From positions 1 to 64,000 of the forward strand of contig CALVNS010000003.1 in assembly GCA_944349855.1 (NCBI GenBank): a stretch of 64,000 bases of DNA. Direction: 5' to 3'. The DNA is from an uncultured Eubacteriales bacterium. Its GTDB lineage: Bacteria; Bacillota; Clostridia; Christensenellales; Aristaeellaceae. Numbering within the stretch: the first letter of the stretch is position 1; each line of letters begins with the position of its first letter. The notes under the pieces are model-generated. The model ran no database searches, had not been told where the DNA came from, and was given only the letters and a program-made list of their open reading frames with translations. Of this stretch, positions 43,317 through 50,967 are shown piece after piece. The position numbers and the translations under genes are program-made.

Positions 43317-44404
43317 CCCCGCGTCTCCTCCTCCAGCAAAAGGTCCGTCAGCGCCAGCAGCATCGCGCTCTCCACGACCGGCACTGCCCGCGGCACGATG
43401 CACGGGTCGTGCCGGCCGCGGATCTCAATCTGCGCGTCCGCCATGCACGAGACGTCCACCGTGCGCTGCGGCTGCGCGATCGACGGCGTCGGCTTGACCG
43501 CCACGCGGCAGACCACCGGCATGCCGTTGGTGATGCCGCCCGTCACGCCGCCGTTGTGGTTCGTCTCGCACGTCACGCGGCCATCCTGCACGCGCATCGC
43601 GTCGTTGGCCCCGCTGCCGCGCATTGCGCACAGCCCGAAGCCGTCGCCGAACGCCACGCCCTTGACCGCCGGGATCGAGAAGAGCAGGTGCGCGAGCGTC
43701 GACTCCAGCGAGTCGAAGAACGGCGCGCCCAGGCCCGCCGGCACGCCCACCGCCGCGACCTCGATCGAGCCGCCCACGCTGTCGCCCGCCAGGCGCGCCT
43801 CCTCCACGCGCGCGCGCATCGCCGCCTCGCGCGCGGGATCCAGCAGCGCAAAGCGCGCATCCCGCAGCGCCCGCAGCGTCTGCGCGTCCACGCCCACGGG
43901 ATCCATCGGCGCGTCCTCGACCCCCGCGATGGAGGCGATGTGCGCGCCGACCTCGATGCCCCGCGCCGCCAGCGCCTGCCGGCACAGCGCGCCCGCGAAC
44001 ACCAACGGCGCCGTCAGCCGTCCGGAGAAGTGCCCGCCGCCGCGCGGGTCGTTCATGCCGCGGTACTTGACGTAGCCCGCGTAGTCCGCGTGGCCCGGGC
44101 GCATCAGCCGCTGCATCGCCTCGTAGTCGCCGGAGCGCACGTTCGTATTCTCGATCAGGCCGCACAGCGGCGCGCCGGTCGTATGCCCGCGGTACAGCCC
44201 CGACACGATGCGCACGCGGTCGGCCTCGCGCCGCGCCGTCGCCGTCGGGTCCTGGCCTGGCGCGCGGCGCGCCATGTCGCGCGCGACCGCCTCCTCATCG
44301 ACCGAAAGGCCGATGGGCAGGCCGTCCACGACCACGCCGATCGCCGGCCCGTGCGACTCGCCGAAGATCGTCAGTTGCAGGTTATTCCCCCACGTCGAGC
44401 GCAT
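43313..44404 (-). CDS. aroC: Chorismate synthase
   Basis: 363 residues. The signatures GESHGPAIGVVVDGLP (about 14-29), RPGHADYAGYVKY near 100-112, GGGHFSGRLTAPLVFAGAL near 121-139 and RHDPC near 340 are complete. It makes chorismate from EPSP and needs reduced FMN. It overlaps aroA by 23 bases. Confidence 0.97.
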   Translation of the reverse strand: MRSTWGNNLQLTIFGESHGPAIGVVVDGLPIGLSVDEEAVARDMARRAPGQDPTATARREADRVRIVSGLYRGHTTGAPLCGLIENTNVRSGDYEAMQRLMRPGHADYAGYVKYRGMNDPRGGGHFSGRLTAPLVFAGALCRQALAARGIEVGAHIASIAGVEDAPMDPVGVDAQTLRALRDARFALLDPAREAAMRARVEEARLAGDSVGGSIEVAAVGVPAGLGAPFFDSLESTLAHLLFSIPAVKGVAFGDGFGLCAMRGSGANDAMRVQDGRVTCETNHNGGVTGGITNGMPVVCRVAVKPTPSIAQPQRTVDVSCMADAQIEIRGRHDPCIVPRAVPVVESAMLLALTDLLLEEETRG

Positions 44405-45710
44405 GCGTCATTCCTCCCAGCGATGCGTATTCCCGATAGAATGCGGGCGCGCTCTTGCGCACCGACTCCGCGCCCGAGAGCGCCGTCCCGCCCTCGCACG
44501 ACGCGGCCGCCACGCACAGCGCCATGGCGATGCGGTGGTCGTTCCACGCGTCCACCGCCGCCCCGTGCAGGCGCGCGCCGCCCTGCACCGTCAGCCCGTC
44601 CGGCGTCTCGCGCACGTCCGCGCCCATCCGGCACAGCCCCTCGCGCATCGCCGCCAGCCGGTCGCACTCCTTGATGCGCAGCCGCCCCGCGTTCACGATC
44701 CGCGTGACGCCCTGCGCGGCGCACGCGGCCACGCACAGCGCCGGCACCAGGTCCGGGATCTGCGCGGCGTCGATCGTCGTGCCCGTCAGGCGCGACGGGT
44801 ACGCGCACAGCGCCGGGCCGTCCGGACTGTCCGCCCAGCGGATGTCCGCGCCCATCGCGCGCAGCACCTGCACGACCGCGCGGTCGCCCTGCGTGGAATC
44901 GGGCAGCAGGCCCGTCAGGCGCACGCCCTGCGGCGCGCCGGCCGTCGCGCCCGCCACCAGGTAAAACGCCGCGTGCGACCAGTCGCCCTCGACCTGCACG
45001 CGCCCCGGCGAGCGATAGCGCTGCCCGCCCGGCACGAAGAGCGTGCGCTCATCCCGCCACGCGGAGCGCACGCCAAAGCGCGCGAGCATCTCCCGCGTGA
45101 GCGCCACATACGCGCCCGACTCCAGCGGCGTGGTCAGCGTCAGCGTCGAGTCCTGCGCGCACAGCGGCAGCGCGTACAGCAGTCCCGTCACGAACTGGCT
45201 GGACACGTCGCCGCGCAGGCGCATCCGACCGCCCTGCAGCCGTCCGTCCAGCGTCAGGCTGCCCGGGCCGTCTTCCCAGCGCGCGCCCATCGCGGCAAAC
45301 AGCGCGCGGTATACGTCCTGCGGGCGCTCCATCAGCCGCCCATGGCCGATAAAGCGCACCGGCCCGCGCCCGTCCAGCGCCAGCGGCATGAAGAAGCGCA
45401 GCGTCGAGCCCGACTCGCCGCAGTCGGCCTCGCGCAGCCCAGGCGAGGCCGGAATGCCGCCGCCGCGCAGGCGCGCGCGCACAAATCCCTCCTGCGCGCC
45501 GGAGAGCGGCTCCAGCGCGCAGTCCGCCAGCAGGCCCAGCGCGCGGGCGCAGCGCAGCGTGGCCTCGACATCGGCCGACAGCTGCAGCGGCGCGACCTCG
45601 CACGGCTCGGGCGCGAGCGCGGCGGCCAGCACCGCGCGGTGCGAGGCGGACTTGCTGGGCATCACGCGCAGCGTGCCGCCCAGCGCAGCGGGGCGAATGA
45701 TGCGGATCAT
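44382..45710 (-). CDS. aroA: 3-phosphoshikimate 1-carboxyvinyltransferase (EPSP synthase)
   Basis: 442 residues. PSKSASHRAVLAAAL (about 18-32) supplies the shikimate-3-phosphate lysine and serine. ADCGESGSTLRFFMPLA near 94-110 is the PEP loop, with ESGST in place of the NAGTA of E. coli; this position influences glyphosate tolerance. RIKECDRLAAMREGL near 352-366 and WNDHRIAMAL near 395-404 complete the site. ATG 45710 was chosen because the longer frame runs into aroB. It is the sixth step of the shikimate pathway. Confidence 0.95.
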   Translation of the reverse strand: MIRIIRPAALGGTLRVMPSKSASHRAVLAAALAPEPCEVAPLQLSADVEATLRCARALGLLADCALEPLSGAQEGFVRARLRGGGIPASPGLREADCGESGSTLRFFMPLALDGRGPVRFIGHGRLMERPQDVYRALFAAMGARWEDGPGSLTLDGRLQGGRMRLRGDVSSQFVTGLLYALPLCAQDSTLTLTTPLESGAYVALTREMLARFGVRSAWRDERTLFVPGGQRYRSPGRVQVEGDWSHAAFYLVAGATAGAPQGVRLTGLLPDSTQGDRAVVQVLRAMGADIRWADSPDGPALCAYPSRLTGTTIDAAQIPDLVPALCVAACAAQGVTRIVNAGRLRIKECDRLAAMREGLCRMGADVRETPDGLTVQGGARLHGAAVDAWNDHRIAMALCVAAASCEGGTALSGAESVRKSAPAFYREYASLGGMTHALDVGE

Positions 45711-45744
45711 GGGGCCACCTCCCGTTCTTGCTTGTTCAGGCCCG

Positions 45745-46803
45745 TCAGAGCAGGGCCTCCAGCGCGGCCTGATCGACCTCGTGCGTCGCCGCGCGGCCGA
45801 TGCGCTCGAGCACGACGACCTGCACGCGCCCGCCGGACGCCTTCTTGTCCAGGCGCATGGCGCGCGCGAGCGCCTCGCGCGGCAGGTTCGGGGCCTGCGT
45901 GGGCAGCCCATAGGCGCGCAGCACGCGCTCGATGCGCGCGGCCGTGCCCGGCTCCGTCACGCCCCAGCCCTCGCCCCAGCGCGCCGCCGCGACCATGCCC
46001 ATGCACACGCCCTCGCCGTGCAGCACCTGGCCGTAGCCCGCGGCGTTCTCCACCGCGTGGCCCAGCGTATGCCCGAAGTTCAGCTGCGCGCGCACGCCCT
46101 TATCCAGCGGATCGCGGCGCACGTAGTCCGCCTTGAGCGCACAGCAGCGTGCGATCACCCCGTCGATGTGCGCCCACAGCGCCGCCCGGCCGCCCGCCTG
46201 CTCGATGCGCGCAAAGAGCGCCTCGTCGGCGATGCAGCCGTACTTGATCACCTCGCCCAGGCCCGCGCCAACCTGGCGCGCGTCCAGCGTATCCAGCGTA
46301 TCCACGTCGATGAGCACGCGCTCGGGCTGATAGAACGCGCCGACCAGGTTCTTGCCGCGCGGCAGGTTCACGGCCGTCTTGCCGCCCACGGACGAATCCA
46401 CCTGCGAGAGCAGCGTCGTCGGGACCTGGATCAGCCGCACGCCGCGCAGAAAGCTCGCCGCCGCATAGCCCGCCAGGTCGCCCACGACGCCGCCGCCCAG
46501 CGCGACGACGAAGTCCCGCCGCGACAGGCCCGCATCCAAAAACGCGTCGTACAGCGCGGCCAGCTGCGCAAGGCTCTTGCTCTCCTCGCCCGCCGGCACC
46601 GTGTACAGCGACGCCCGCGCGCCCGCCAGCCCCAGCGCGCGCAGCATCGCCTGCCCATAGAGCGGGGCCGTGTTCGTATCGGCCACGACGAGCGCGCGCC
46701 GCCCCGCGCACATCGAAAGCGCCTGCTCTGCCTGCGCAAGCAGCCCGCGCCCGATCAGGATGTCATAGCTGCCGTTCTGCGCCTCAACGCGTACGGTTTG
46801 CAC
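45745..46803 (-). CDS. aroB: 3-dehydroquinate synthase
   Basis: 352 residues. ALGGGVVGDLAGYAAASFLRG near 101-121 is the NAD+-binding block, and VPTTLLSQVDSSVGGKTAVNL near 126-146 is the catalytic block. Zn2+ ligands are Glu in GLGEVIKYG near 179, His in NFGHTLGHAVE near 242 and a later His. GTG 46803 follows AAGGAGG nine bases upstream. It overlaps tyrA by 20 bases. It converts DAHP to 3-dehydroquinate. Confidence 0.96.
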   Translation of the reverse strand: MQTVRVEAQNGSYDILIGRGLLAQAEQALSMCAGRRALVVADTNTAPLYGQAMLRALGLAGARASLYTVPAGEESKSLAQLAALYDAFLDAGLSRRDFVVALGGGVVGDLAGYAAASFLRGVRLIQVPTTLLSQVDSSVGGKTAVNLPRGKNLVGAFYQPERVLIDVDTLDTLDARQVGAGLGEVIKYGCIADEALFARIEQAGGRAALWAHIDGVIARCCALKADYVRRDPLDKGVRAQLNFGHTLGHAVENAAGYGQVLHGEGVCMGMVAAARWGEGWGVTEPGTAARIERVLRAYGLPTQAPNLPREALARAMRLDKKASGGRVQVVVLERIGRAATHEVDQAALEALL

Positions 46804-47635
46804 GGTTGTACGCCTCCTTTCTTGAAGAGGCCGCCGCCAGGCGCGCGCGCAGCGCCTCGCGCTCCCCGCCGCGCAGCAGCGCCACGTAGTCCTCCAGCTT
46901 GCCGATCAGCTCCTCCGTCTCCTGCGCCAGCGCGTCCCGGTTTTGCCAGAACAGCTCCGTCCACAGGTCCGGGTCCAGCGCCGCCACGCGCGTCGTGCCG
47001 CGGAATGACCCGCCCTCGAACCCGTAGCTGTCCGCCAGCGCGTCCTGCTCGCAGATCGCCACCGCCAGCACGTGCATCATCTGGCTGGTGTAGGCCACGC
47101 GCAGGTCATGCGTGAGCGGATCCGTGCGGATGACATCCGCGCAGCCCATGGCGCGGGCCATGCGCTCCACGCGCGCGACCGCCTGCGCGTCCTCGCCGCC
47201 CGAGAGCACCAGGATGTAGTGCGCGCCCACGAACAGCGAGCCCGTCGCGTTTTCGTAGCCGCCGTGCTCCTTGCCCGCCATCGGGTGCCCGCCCACGAAG
47301 TGCGCGCCCGGCGTCAGGTACGCGCGCGCGGCCTCAAACACCGGCCGCTTCACGCCGCACACATCCGTCACCAGCGCGCCCGGTCGCACGCGCGCGCCAT
47401 GCGCGCGCAGGAAGTCCACGCATCCCTGCGGATGCAGGCACAGCACGATCACGTCCGCGCGCTCGACCGGCGCCTGCGCGGCATCCGCATAGGCCGCCTC
47501 GACCACGCCCTCGCACAGCGCCGCCGCGCGCGTGTCCGGGTCCCTGTCCACGCACAGGGCCCGCATGCCCTCGAACCCGCGCAGCGCCTTGGCCATGCTG
47601 CCGCCGATCAGCCCCAGGCCGACGAAGAGGATCAC
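46784..47635 (-). CDS. tyrA: Prephenate dehydrogenase
   Basis: 283 residues. The Rossmann motif VGLGLIGGSMAKAL is at 5-18. HPMAGKEHGGYENA near 122-135 is the prephenate-binding block, and LTHDLRVAYTSQMMHVLA near 178-195 holds conserved residues. There is no C-terminal ACT domain, so feedback control is probably at transcription. GTG 47635 overlaps the aroF stop by four bases (GTGA), which suggests translational coupling. Confidence 0.93.
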   Translation of the reverse strand: MILFVGLGLIGGSMAKALRGFEGMRALCVDRDPDTRAAALCEGVVEAAYADAAQAPVERADVIVLCLHPQGCVDFLRAHGARVRPGALVTDVCGVKRPVFEAARAYLTPGAHFVGGHPMAGKEHGGYENATGSLFVGAHYILVLSGGEDAQAVARVERMARAMGCADVIRTDPLTHDLRVAYTSQMMHVLAVAICEQDALADSYGFEGGSFRGTTRVAALDPDLWTELFWQNRDALAQETEELIGKLEDYVALLRGGEREALRARLAAASSRKEAYNRANRTR

Positions 47636-48645
47636 AGCGTGCGCTCCACGATCGGGGCCAAGGCGTGAATCTTGGCCACCAGCTGCGCAAACTGCGGCGG
47701 CGTCAGCGACTGCGCGCCGTCGCACAGCGCGCGCGCCGGGTCGTTGTGCACCTCGATGATCAGGCCGTCCGCGCCCGCGGCGATCGCCGCCAGCGACATG
47801 CGCTCCACCATCCACGCCTGGCCCGTCGCGTGGCTGGGATCGACCAGCACCGGCAGGTGCGACAGGCGCTTGACCGCCAGCACCGCCGACAGATCCAGGG
47901 TATTGCGCGTATACGTCTCAAACGTGTGGATGCCCCGCTCGCACAGGATCACGTTCTCATTGCCCGCGGCCATGATGTACTCCGCGCTCATGAGCCACTC
48001 CTCGATCGTGGCGGACAGGCCGCGCTTGAGCAGCACGGGCTTGCGCGTCTTGCCCAGCTCGCGCAGCAGGTCGAAGTTTTGCATGTTGCGCGCGCCCACC
48101 TGGATGACGTCCACGCGCCGGTCGAACTCCTCCACCAGCGCGGGGCTCATGATCTCCGTGACGATGGGCAGGCCGCTCTCCGCGCGCGCCTCCTCCAGCA
48201 TCGCCAGTCCCTCCAGCTTCAGCCCCTGGAATGCGTAGGGCGACGTGCGCGGCTTGAACGCCCCGCCCCGCAGCATCGACGCGCCGCTGGCCCGCACCGC
48301 CAGCGCGATGCCCGTCACCTGGTCGATCGACTCCACCGAGCACGGGCCCGCCACCAGCGCCAGCTGCCGACCGCCCACGCGCACGCCGCTGCAGTCGATG
48401 ACGCTCTGCTCCGGGTGGAACTTGCGGTTCGCCTTCTTGAACGGCTCCGACACCGGCATGACGCGCTCCACGCCCTCGCGCATCAGGAAATCCGTCGGGT
48501 CCAGGCTCGCCACGTCCCCGATCACGCCCAGCACCGTGCAGTCCACGCCGCTGTTGCGCTGCACCTGCATGCCGCGCCCTTCCAGCTCCGAAATCAGCGA
48601 GTCGATGCTCTCCTCGCGCGCCTTGGGCTTCATGATGATGATCAT
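47632..48645 (-). CDS. aroF: DAHP synthase (3-deoxy-7-phosphoheptulonate synthase)
   Basis: 337 residues, AroAbeta type with an N-terminal ferredoxin-like regulatory domain (about 1-70), as in Thermotoga. The barrel contains LVAGPCSVES near 96-105, RGGAFKPRTSPYAFQG near 126-141, QVGARNMQNFDLL near 178-190 and PVLVDPSHATG near 266-276. The regulatory domain suggests Tyr or Phe inhibition. ATG 48645 follows AGAGAGGGTG. It is the first structural gene of the operon, downstream of the leader peptide and attenuator. Confidence 0.95.
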   Translation of the reverse strand: MIIIMKPKAREESIDSLISELEGRGMQVQRNSGVDCTVLGVIGDVASLDPTDFLMREGVERVMPVSEPFKKANRKFHPEQSVIDCSGVRVGGRQLALVAGPCSVESIDQVTGIALAVRASGASMLRGGAFKPRTSPYAFQGLKLEGLAMLEEARAESGLPIVTEIMSPALVEEFDRRVDVIQVGARNMQNFDLLRELGKTRKPVLLKRGLSATIEEWLMSAEYIMAAGNENVILCERGIHTFETYTRNTLDLSAVLAVKRLSHLPVLVDPSHATGQAWMVERMSLAAIAAGADGLIIEVHNDPARALCDGAQSLTPPQFAQLVAKIHALAPIVERTL

Positions 48646-48702
48646 ATCCGCACCCTCTCTTCGTTTCCTTCGCTACGGCATGCGCCGCGCCCTTCGATCA
48701 CG

Positions 48703-48740
48703 AAAAAAGAGGCCCCCGCCGCGCTGCGGCGAAAGCCCCT
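48703..48740 (-). terminator. Attenuator terminator of the aromatic operon
   Basis: CGCCGC and GCGGCG pair around AGC, extended by G-T and G-C pairs to about 14 bp, and run into six T on the minus strand. It lies between the leader peptide and aroF. Confidence 0.85.
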
Positions 48741-48775
48741 GCATTCCGTGCGTATACATGCCCGGAACGGCTGCT

Positions 48776-48871
48776 TTACGCGCTGCGGCCGCTTTTTTGT
48801 GCGCCGAAAAAGCCGTAGCCAAAATAGCTATAGCTGTTAAATCGCACAAAATTGCGGCGCATGCCGTGCAT
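48776..48871 (-). CDS. Aromatic leader peptide (31 codons), Phe/Tyr attenuator
   Basis: ATG 48871 follows AGGAGG with an 8-base spacer. The peptide contains the block FVRFNSYSYFGYGFF at residues 8-22: five Phe and three Tyr codons in fifteen. It then ends after a short basic tail at TAA 48776-48778. A promoter lies 30 bp upstream and a strong terminator 36 bp downstream. Ribosome stalling at Phe or Tyr codons should favour an antiterminator and expression of aroF-tyrA-aroB-aroA-aroC-pheA-aroK. The layout matches the pheA/trp attenuation logic. It was too short for routine calling. Confidence 0.87.
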   Translation of the reverse strand: MHGMRRNFVRFNSYSYFGYGFFGAQKSGRSA

Positions 48872-48900
48872 CGTCCGTTCCTCCTGCATGTATTGGCATT

Positions 48901-48929
48901 AGTATAGCACCCGCGCGCGCCGATGGCAA
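48901..48929 (-). promoter_or_regulatory. Promoter of the aromatic amino-acid operon
   Basis: Minus-strand TTGCCA (48924-48929) and TATACT (48901-48906) are 17 bp apart. Confidence 0.85.
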
Positions 48930-48968
48930 GCGAAAAATTTTTTCTGCGCAAACGGAAAAAAAAGGGGC

Positions 48969-48997
48969 TTGACAGATGCGCCGCCGGGCTGTATAAT
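48969..48997 (+). promoter_or_regulatory. Promoter of the T-box and aspS2-gatCAB operon
   Basis: TTGACA (48969-48974) and TATAAT (48992-48997), both perfect consensus, are 17 bp apart. Confidence 0.95.
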
Positions 48998-49003
48998 GCC
49001 CAC

Positions 49004-49301
49004 AACCTCATAGCAACGGCGTCGAAGGAGACGAGTACCTCGCGCATTTCATCAGGGAGGCCGGGCCATGGACTGAGAGCCCGGCTGAAATCCCCGCCCG
49101 GGAAAGAACGCTCCTGAGCCGGCCTGCCGACCGCGCAAGCATAGGCATGTCCGTTTCCCGCGTTAAGGGTTCACGAGGCCGCCCGGCCTCATTAAGTGGG
49201 CGATGACGCATGTTGGTGCCGCTCTCGCCAAATTGGGTGGTACCGCGGGGTATTTGTATTCCCGTCCCGAGTTGATGTGTTTCAACTCGGGATTTTTGTT
49301 T
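49004..49301 (+). ncRNA. T-box riboswitch, specifier GAAC (Asn, possibly also Glu)
   Basis: The T-box AATTGGGTGGTACCGCGG (49231-49248) is diagnostic. Stem I shows the AGTA region (49035-49038), an apical GAGAGCC segment and the 3' CTCCTGAG that follows the specifier loop. The loop reads GGAAAGAACG. AAC at 49107-49109 fits tRNA-Asn, and an overlapping GAA at 49106-49108 fits tRNA-Glu. A terminator with 11-bp arms (49265-49275, 49282-49292) and T5 ends the leader. Uncharged tRNA should stabilise the antiterminator and turn on aspS2-gatCAB. Confidence 0.93.
49265..49301 (+). terminator. T-box-controlled terminator
   Basis: TCCCGAGTTGA pairs with TCAACTCGGGA around a 6-nt loop, then TTTTTGTTTTT. 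Confidence 0.93.
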
Positions 49302-49338
49302 TTCCCGCGCCGCCCGCATGATGAAGGAGGCTTCCCTG

Positions 49339-50646
49339 ATGAAGACGATGACCCCTGCCGACAGACCCTTCACCCTCTTGGACGTGCTCGCCGCGCCCGA
49401 GGGCGCGACCGTCTCCTTTCACGGCATGGCGCACGCCGTGCGCGACCTGGGCGACGTGTGCTTCGTGCTGCTGCGCACCGCGCAGGGCGCGCTGCAGTGC
49501 GTGGTGTGCCCCCCGCTGACCCCGCCCCGCCCCGGCGACGCCCTGCGCGTGCAGGGCACGGTCTGCCGCGACGCACGCGCCCCCGGCGGCGTGGAGCTGC
49601 GCCTGAGCGCGCTGCAGGTGCTCACCTCGCCCGAGGCGCCCATGCCCGCGCCCATCGACAAGTTCCGCATGCGCCTGTCGCAGGACACGGACCTCGCCCT
49701 TCGCCCCGTGACGCTGCGCAACCTGCAAAAGCGCGCCGTGTTCAAGGTGCAGGAGGGCGTGGTGCGCGGCTTCCGCGAGTGCCTGCAGGACGAGGGCTTC
49801 ACCGAGATCCACACGCCCAAGCTGGGCGCCAACACCGCCGAGGGCGGGGCCAACGTCTTTCGCCTGGACTACTTCGGCCGCAGGGCCGCGCTGGCGCAGA
49901 GCCCGCAGTTTTACAAGCAGACGATGGTCGGCGTGTTCGAGCGCGTGTTCGAGGTCGGGCCGGTCTTCCGCGCGGAGAAGCACAACACCGCCCGCCACCT
50001 GAACGAGTACACCTCGCTGGACCTGGAGATGGGCTTCATCGACTCGTTCGAGGACGTGATGCGCATGGAGGTCAAGGTGCTCGCGCGCATCATGGAGGTG
50101 CTGCGGCGCGACTACGCCCCGCAGCTGCAGGCGCTGGACGTGCGCCTGCCCGCCTGCGACGCGATCCCGGCGGTGCGCTTTGACGAGGCCAAGCGCATGG
50201 CCGCCGAGCGCTACGGCCGCCCGATCCGCGACCCGTTCGACCTGGAGCCGGAGGAGGAGCAGCTGATCTCCCGGCTGTTTGAGGAGGAGTACGGCTCGCA
50301 GTTCGTGTTCGTGACGCACTATCCGAGCAAGAAGCGCCCCTTCTACGCCAAGGACGACCCGGCCGACCCGCGCTACACGCTCTCGTTCGACCTGCTGCTG
50401 CGCGGCATGGAGATCACCACCGGCGGCGAGCGCATCAGCGGCTACAGCGAGCAGGTGGAGAAGATGCGCCGCAAGGGTCTGGACCCCGCGGACTTTGGCT
50501 CCTACCTGATGATCCACCGGCACGGCATGCCACCGCACGGCGGGCTGGGCATCGGCCTGGAGCGGCTGACCGCGCGGCTCGTCGGCGCGCAGAACGTGCG
50601 CGAGGCGTGCCTGTTCCCCCGCGACACCCTGCGCCTGGACCCGTGA
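49339..50646 (+). CDS. aspS2: Archaeal-type aspartyl-tRNA synthetase, probably non-discriminating
   Basis: 435 residues, shorter than bacterial AspRS and without its insertion domain. An OB-fold anticodon domain covers about 18-110. Class II motif 2 is VFRAEKHNTARHLNEYTSLD near 213-232, and motif 3 is GGLGIGLERL near 402-411. Such enzymes charge tRNA-Asp and tRNA-Asn with Asp. GatCAB, encoded directly downstream, then amidates Asp-tRNA-Asn. ATG 49339 follows AAGGAGG. An AsnRS identity is possible by sequence class, but the operon context favours AspRS. Confidence 0.85.
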   Translation: MKTMTPADRPFTLLDVLAAPEGATVSFHGMAHAVRDLGDVCFVLLRTAQGALQCVVCPPLTPPRPGDALRVQGTVCRDARAPGGVELRLSALQVLTSPEAPMPAPIDKFRMRLSQDTDLALRPVTLRNLQKRAVFKVQEGVVRGFRECLQDEGFTEIHTPKLGANTAEGGANVFRLDYFGRRAALAQSPQFYKQTMVGVFERVFEVGPVFRAEKHNTARHLNEYTSLDLEMGFIDSFEDVMRMEVKVLARIMEVLRRDYAPQLQALDVRLPACDAIPAVRFDEAKRMAAERYGRPIRDPFDLEPEEEQLISRLFEEEYGSQFVFVTHYPSKKRPFYAKDDPADPRYTLSFDLLLRGMEITTGGERISGYSEQVEKMRRKGLDPADFGSYLMIHRHGMPPHGGLGIGLERLTARLVGAQNVREACLFPRDTLRLDP

Positions 50647-50665
50647 GCGAAAGGAGGACCCCTGC

Positions 50666-50953
50666 ATGAAGGTCACAAGGGAATTGGTCGACTCCGTCGC
50701 GCATCTGGCGCGGCTGGATCTGGATGCGGCCGAGCGCGAGGCCGCGCTGCGCGACCTGACGCGCATCCTGGACTACGTGGACGCGCTCTCGGCGCTGGAT
50801 ACGGACGGCGTGCAGCCCATGAGCCACGCGCTGCGCCTGCAAAACGTCCTGCGCGCGGACGAGCCCGCGCCCTCCATGGCCGCGCAGGACGTGCTGCAAA
50901 ACGCGCCGGAGCGCAAGGACGGCTGTTTCCTCGCGCCCCGCGCCGTCGAGTGA
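50666..50953 (+). CDS. gatC: Asp-tRNA(Asn)/Glu-tRNA(Gln) amidotransferase subunit C
   Basis: 95 residues. The typical VTRELVDSVAHLARLDLDAAE start and LTRILDYVDALSALDTDGVQPMSHAL middle are intact, followed by the LRADEP block. It is the small scaffolding subunit between GatA and GatB. AAAGGAGG precedes ATG 50666. Confidence 0.95.
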   Translation: MKVTRELVDSVAHLARLDLDAAEREAALRDLTRILDYVDALSALDTDGVQPMSHALRLQNVLRADEPAPSMAAQDVLQNAPERKDGCFLAPRAVE

Positions 50954-50967
50954 AGGGAGGAGCGCAC

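Noticed and set aside
43274-44674. Long plus-strand frames opposite aroC, aroA and aroB
   Set aside because: They are antisense shadows with Arg/His/Gln bias; the minus-strand genes carry complete catalytic motifs.
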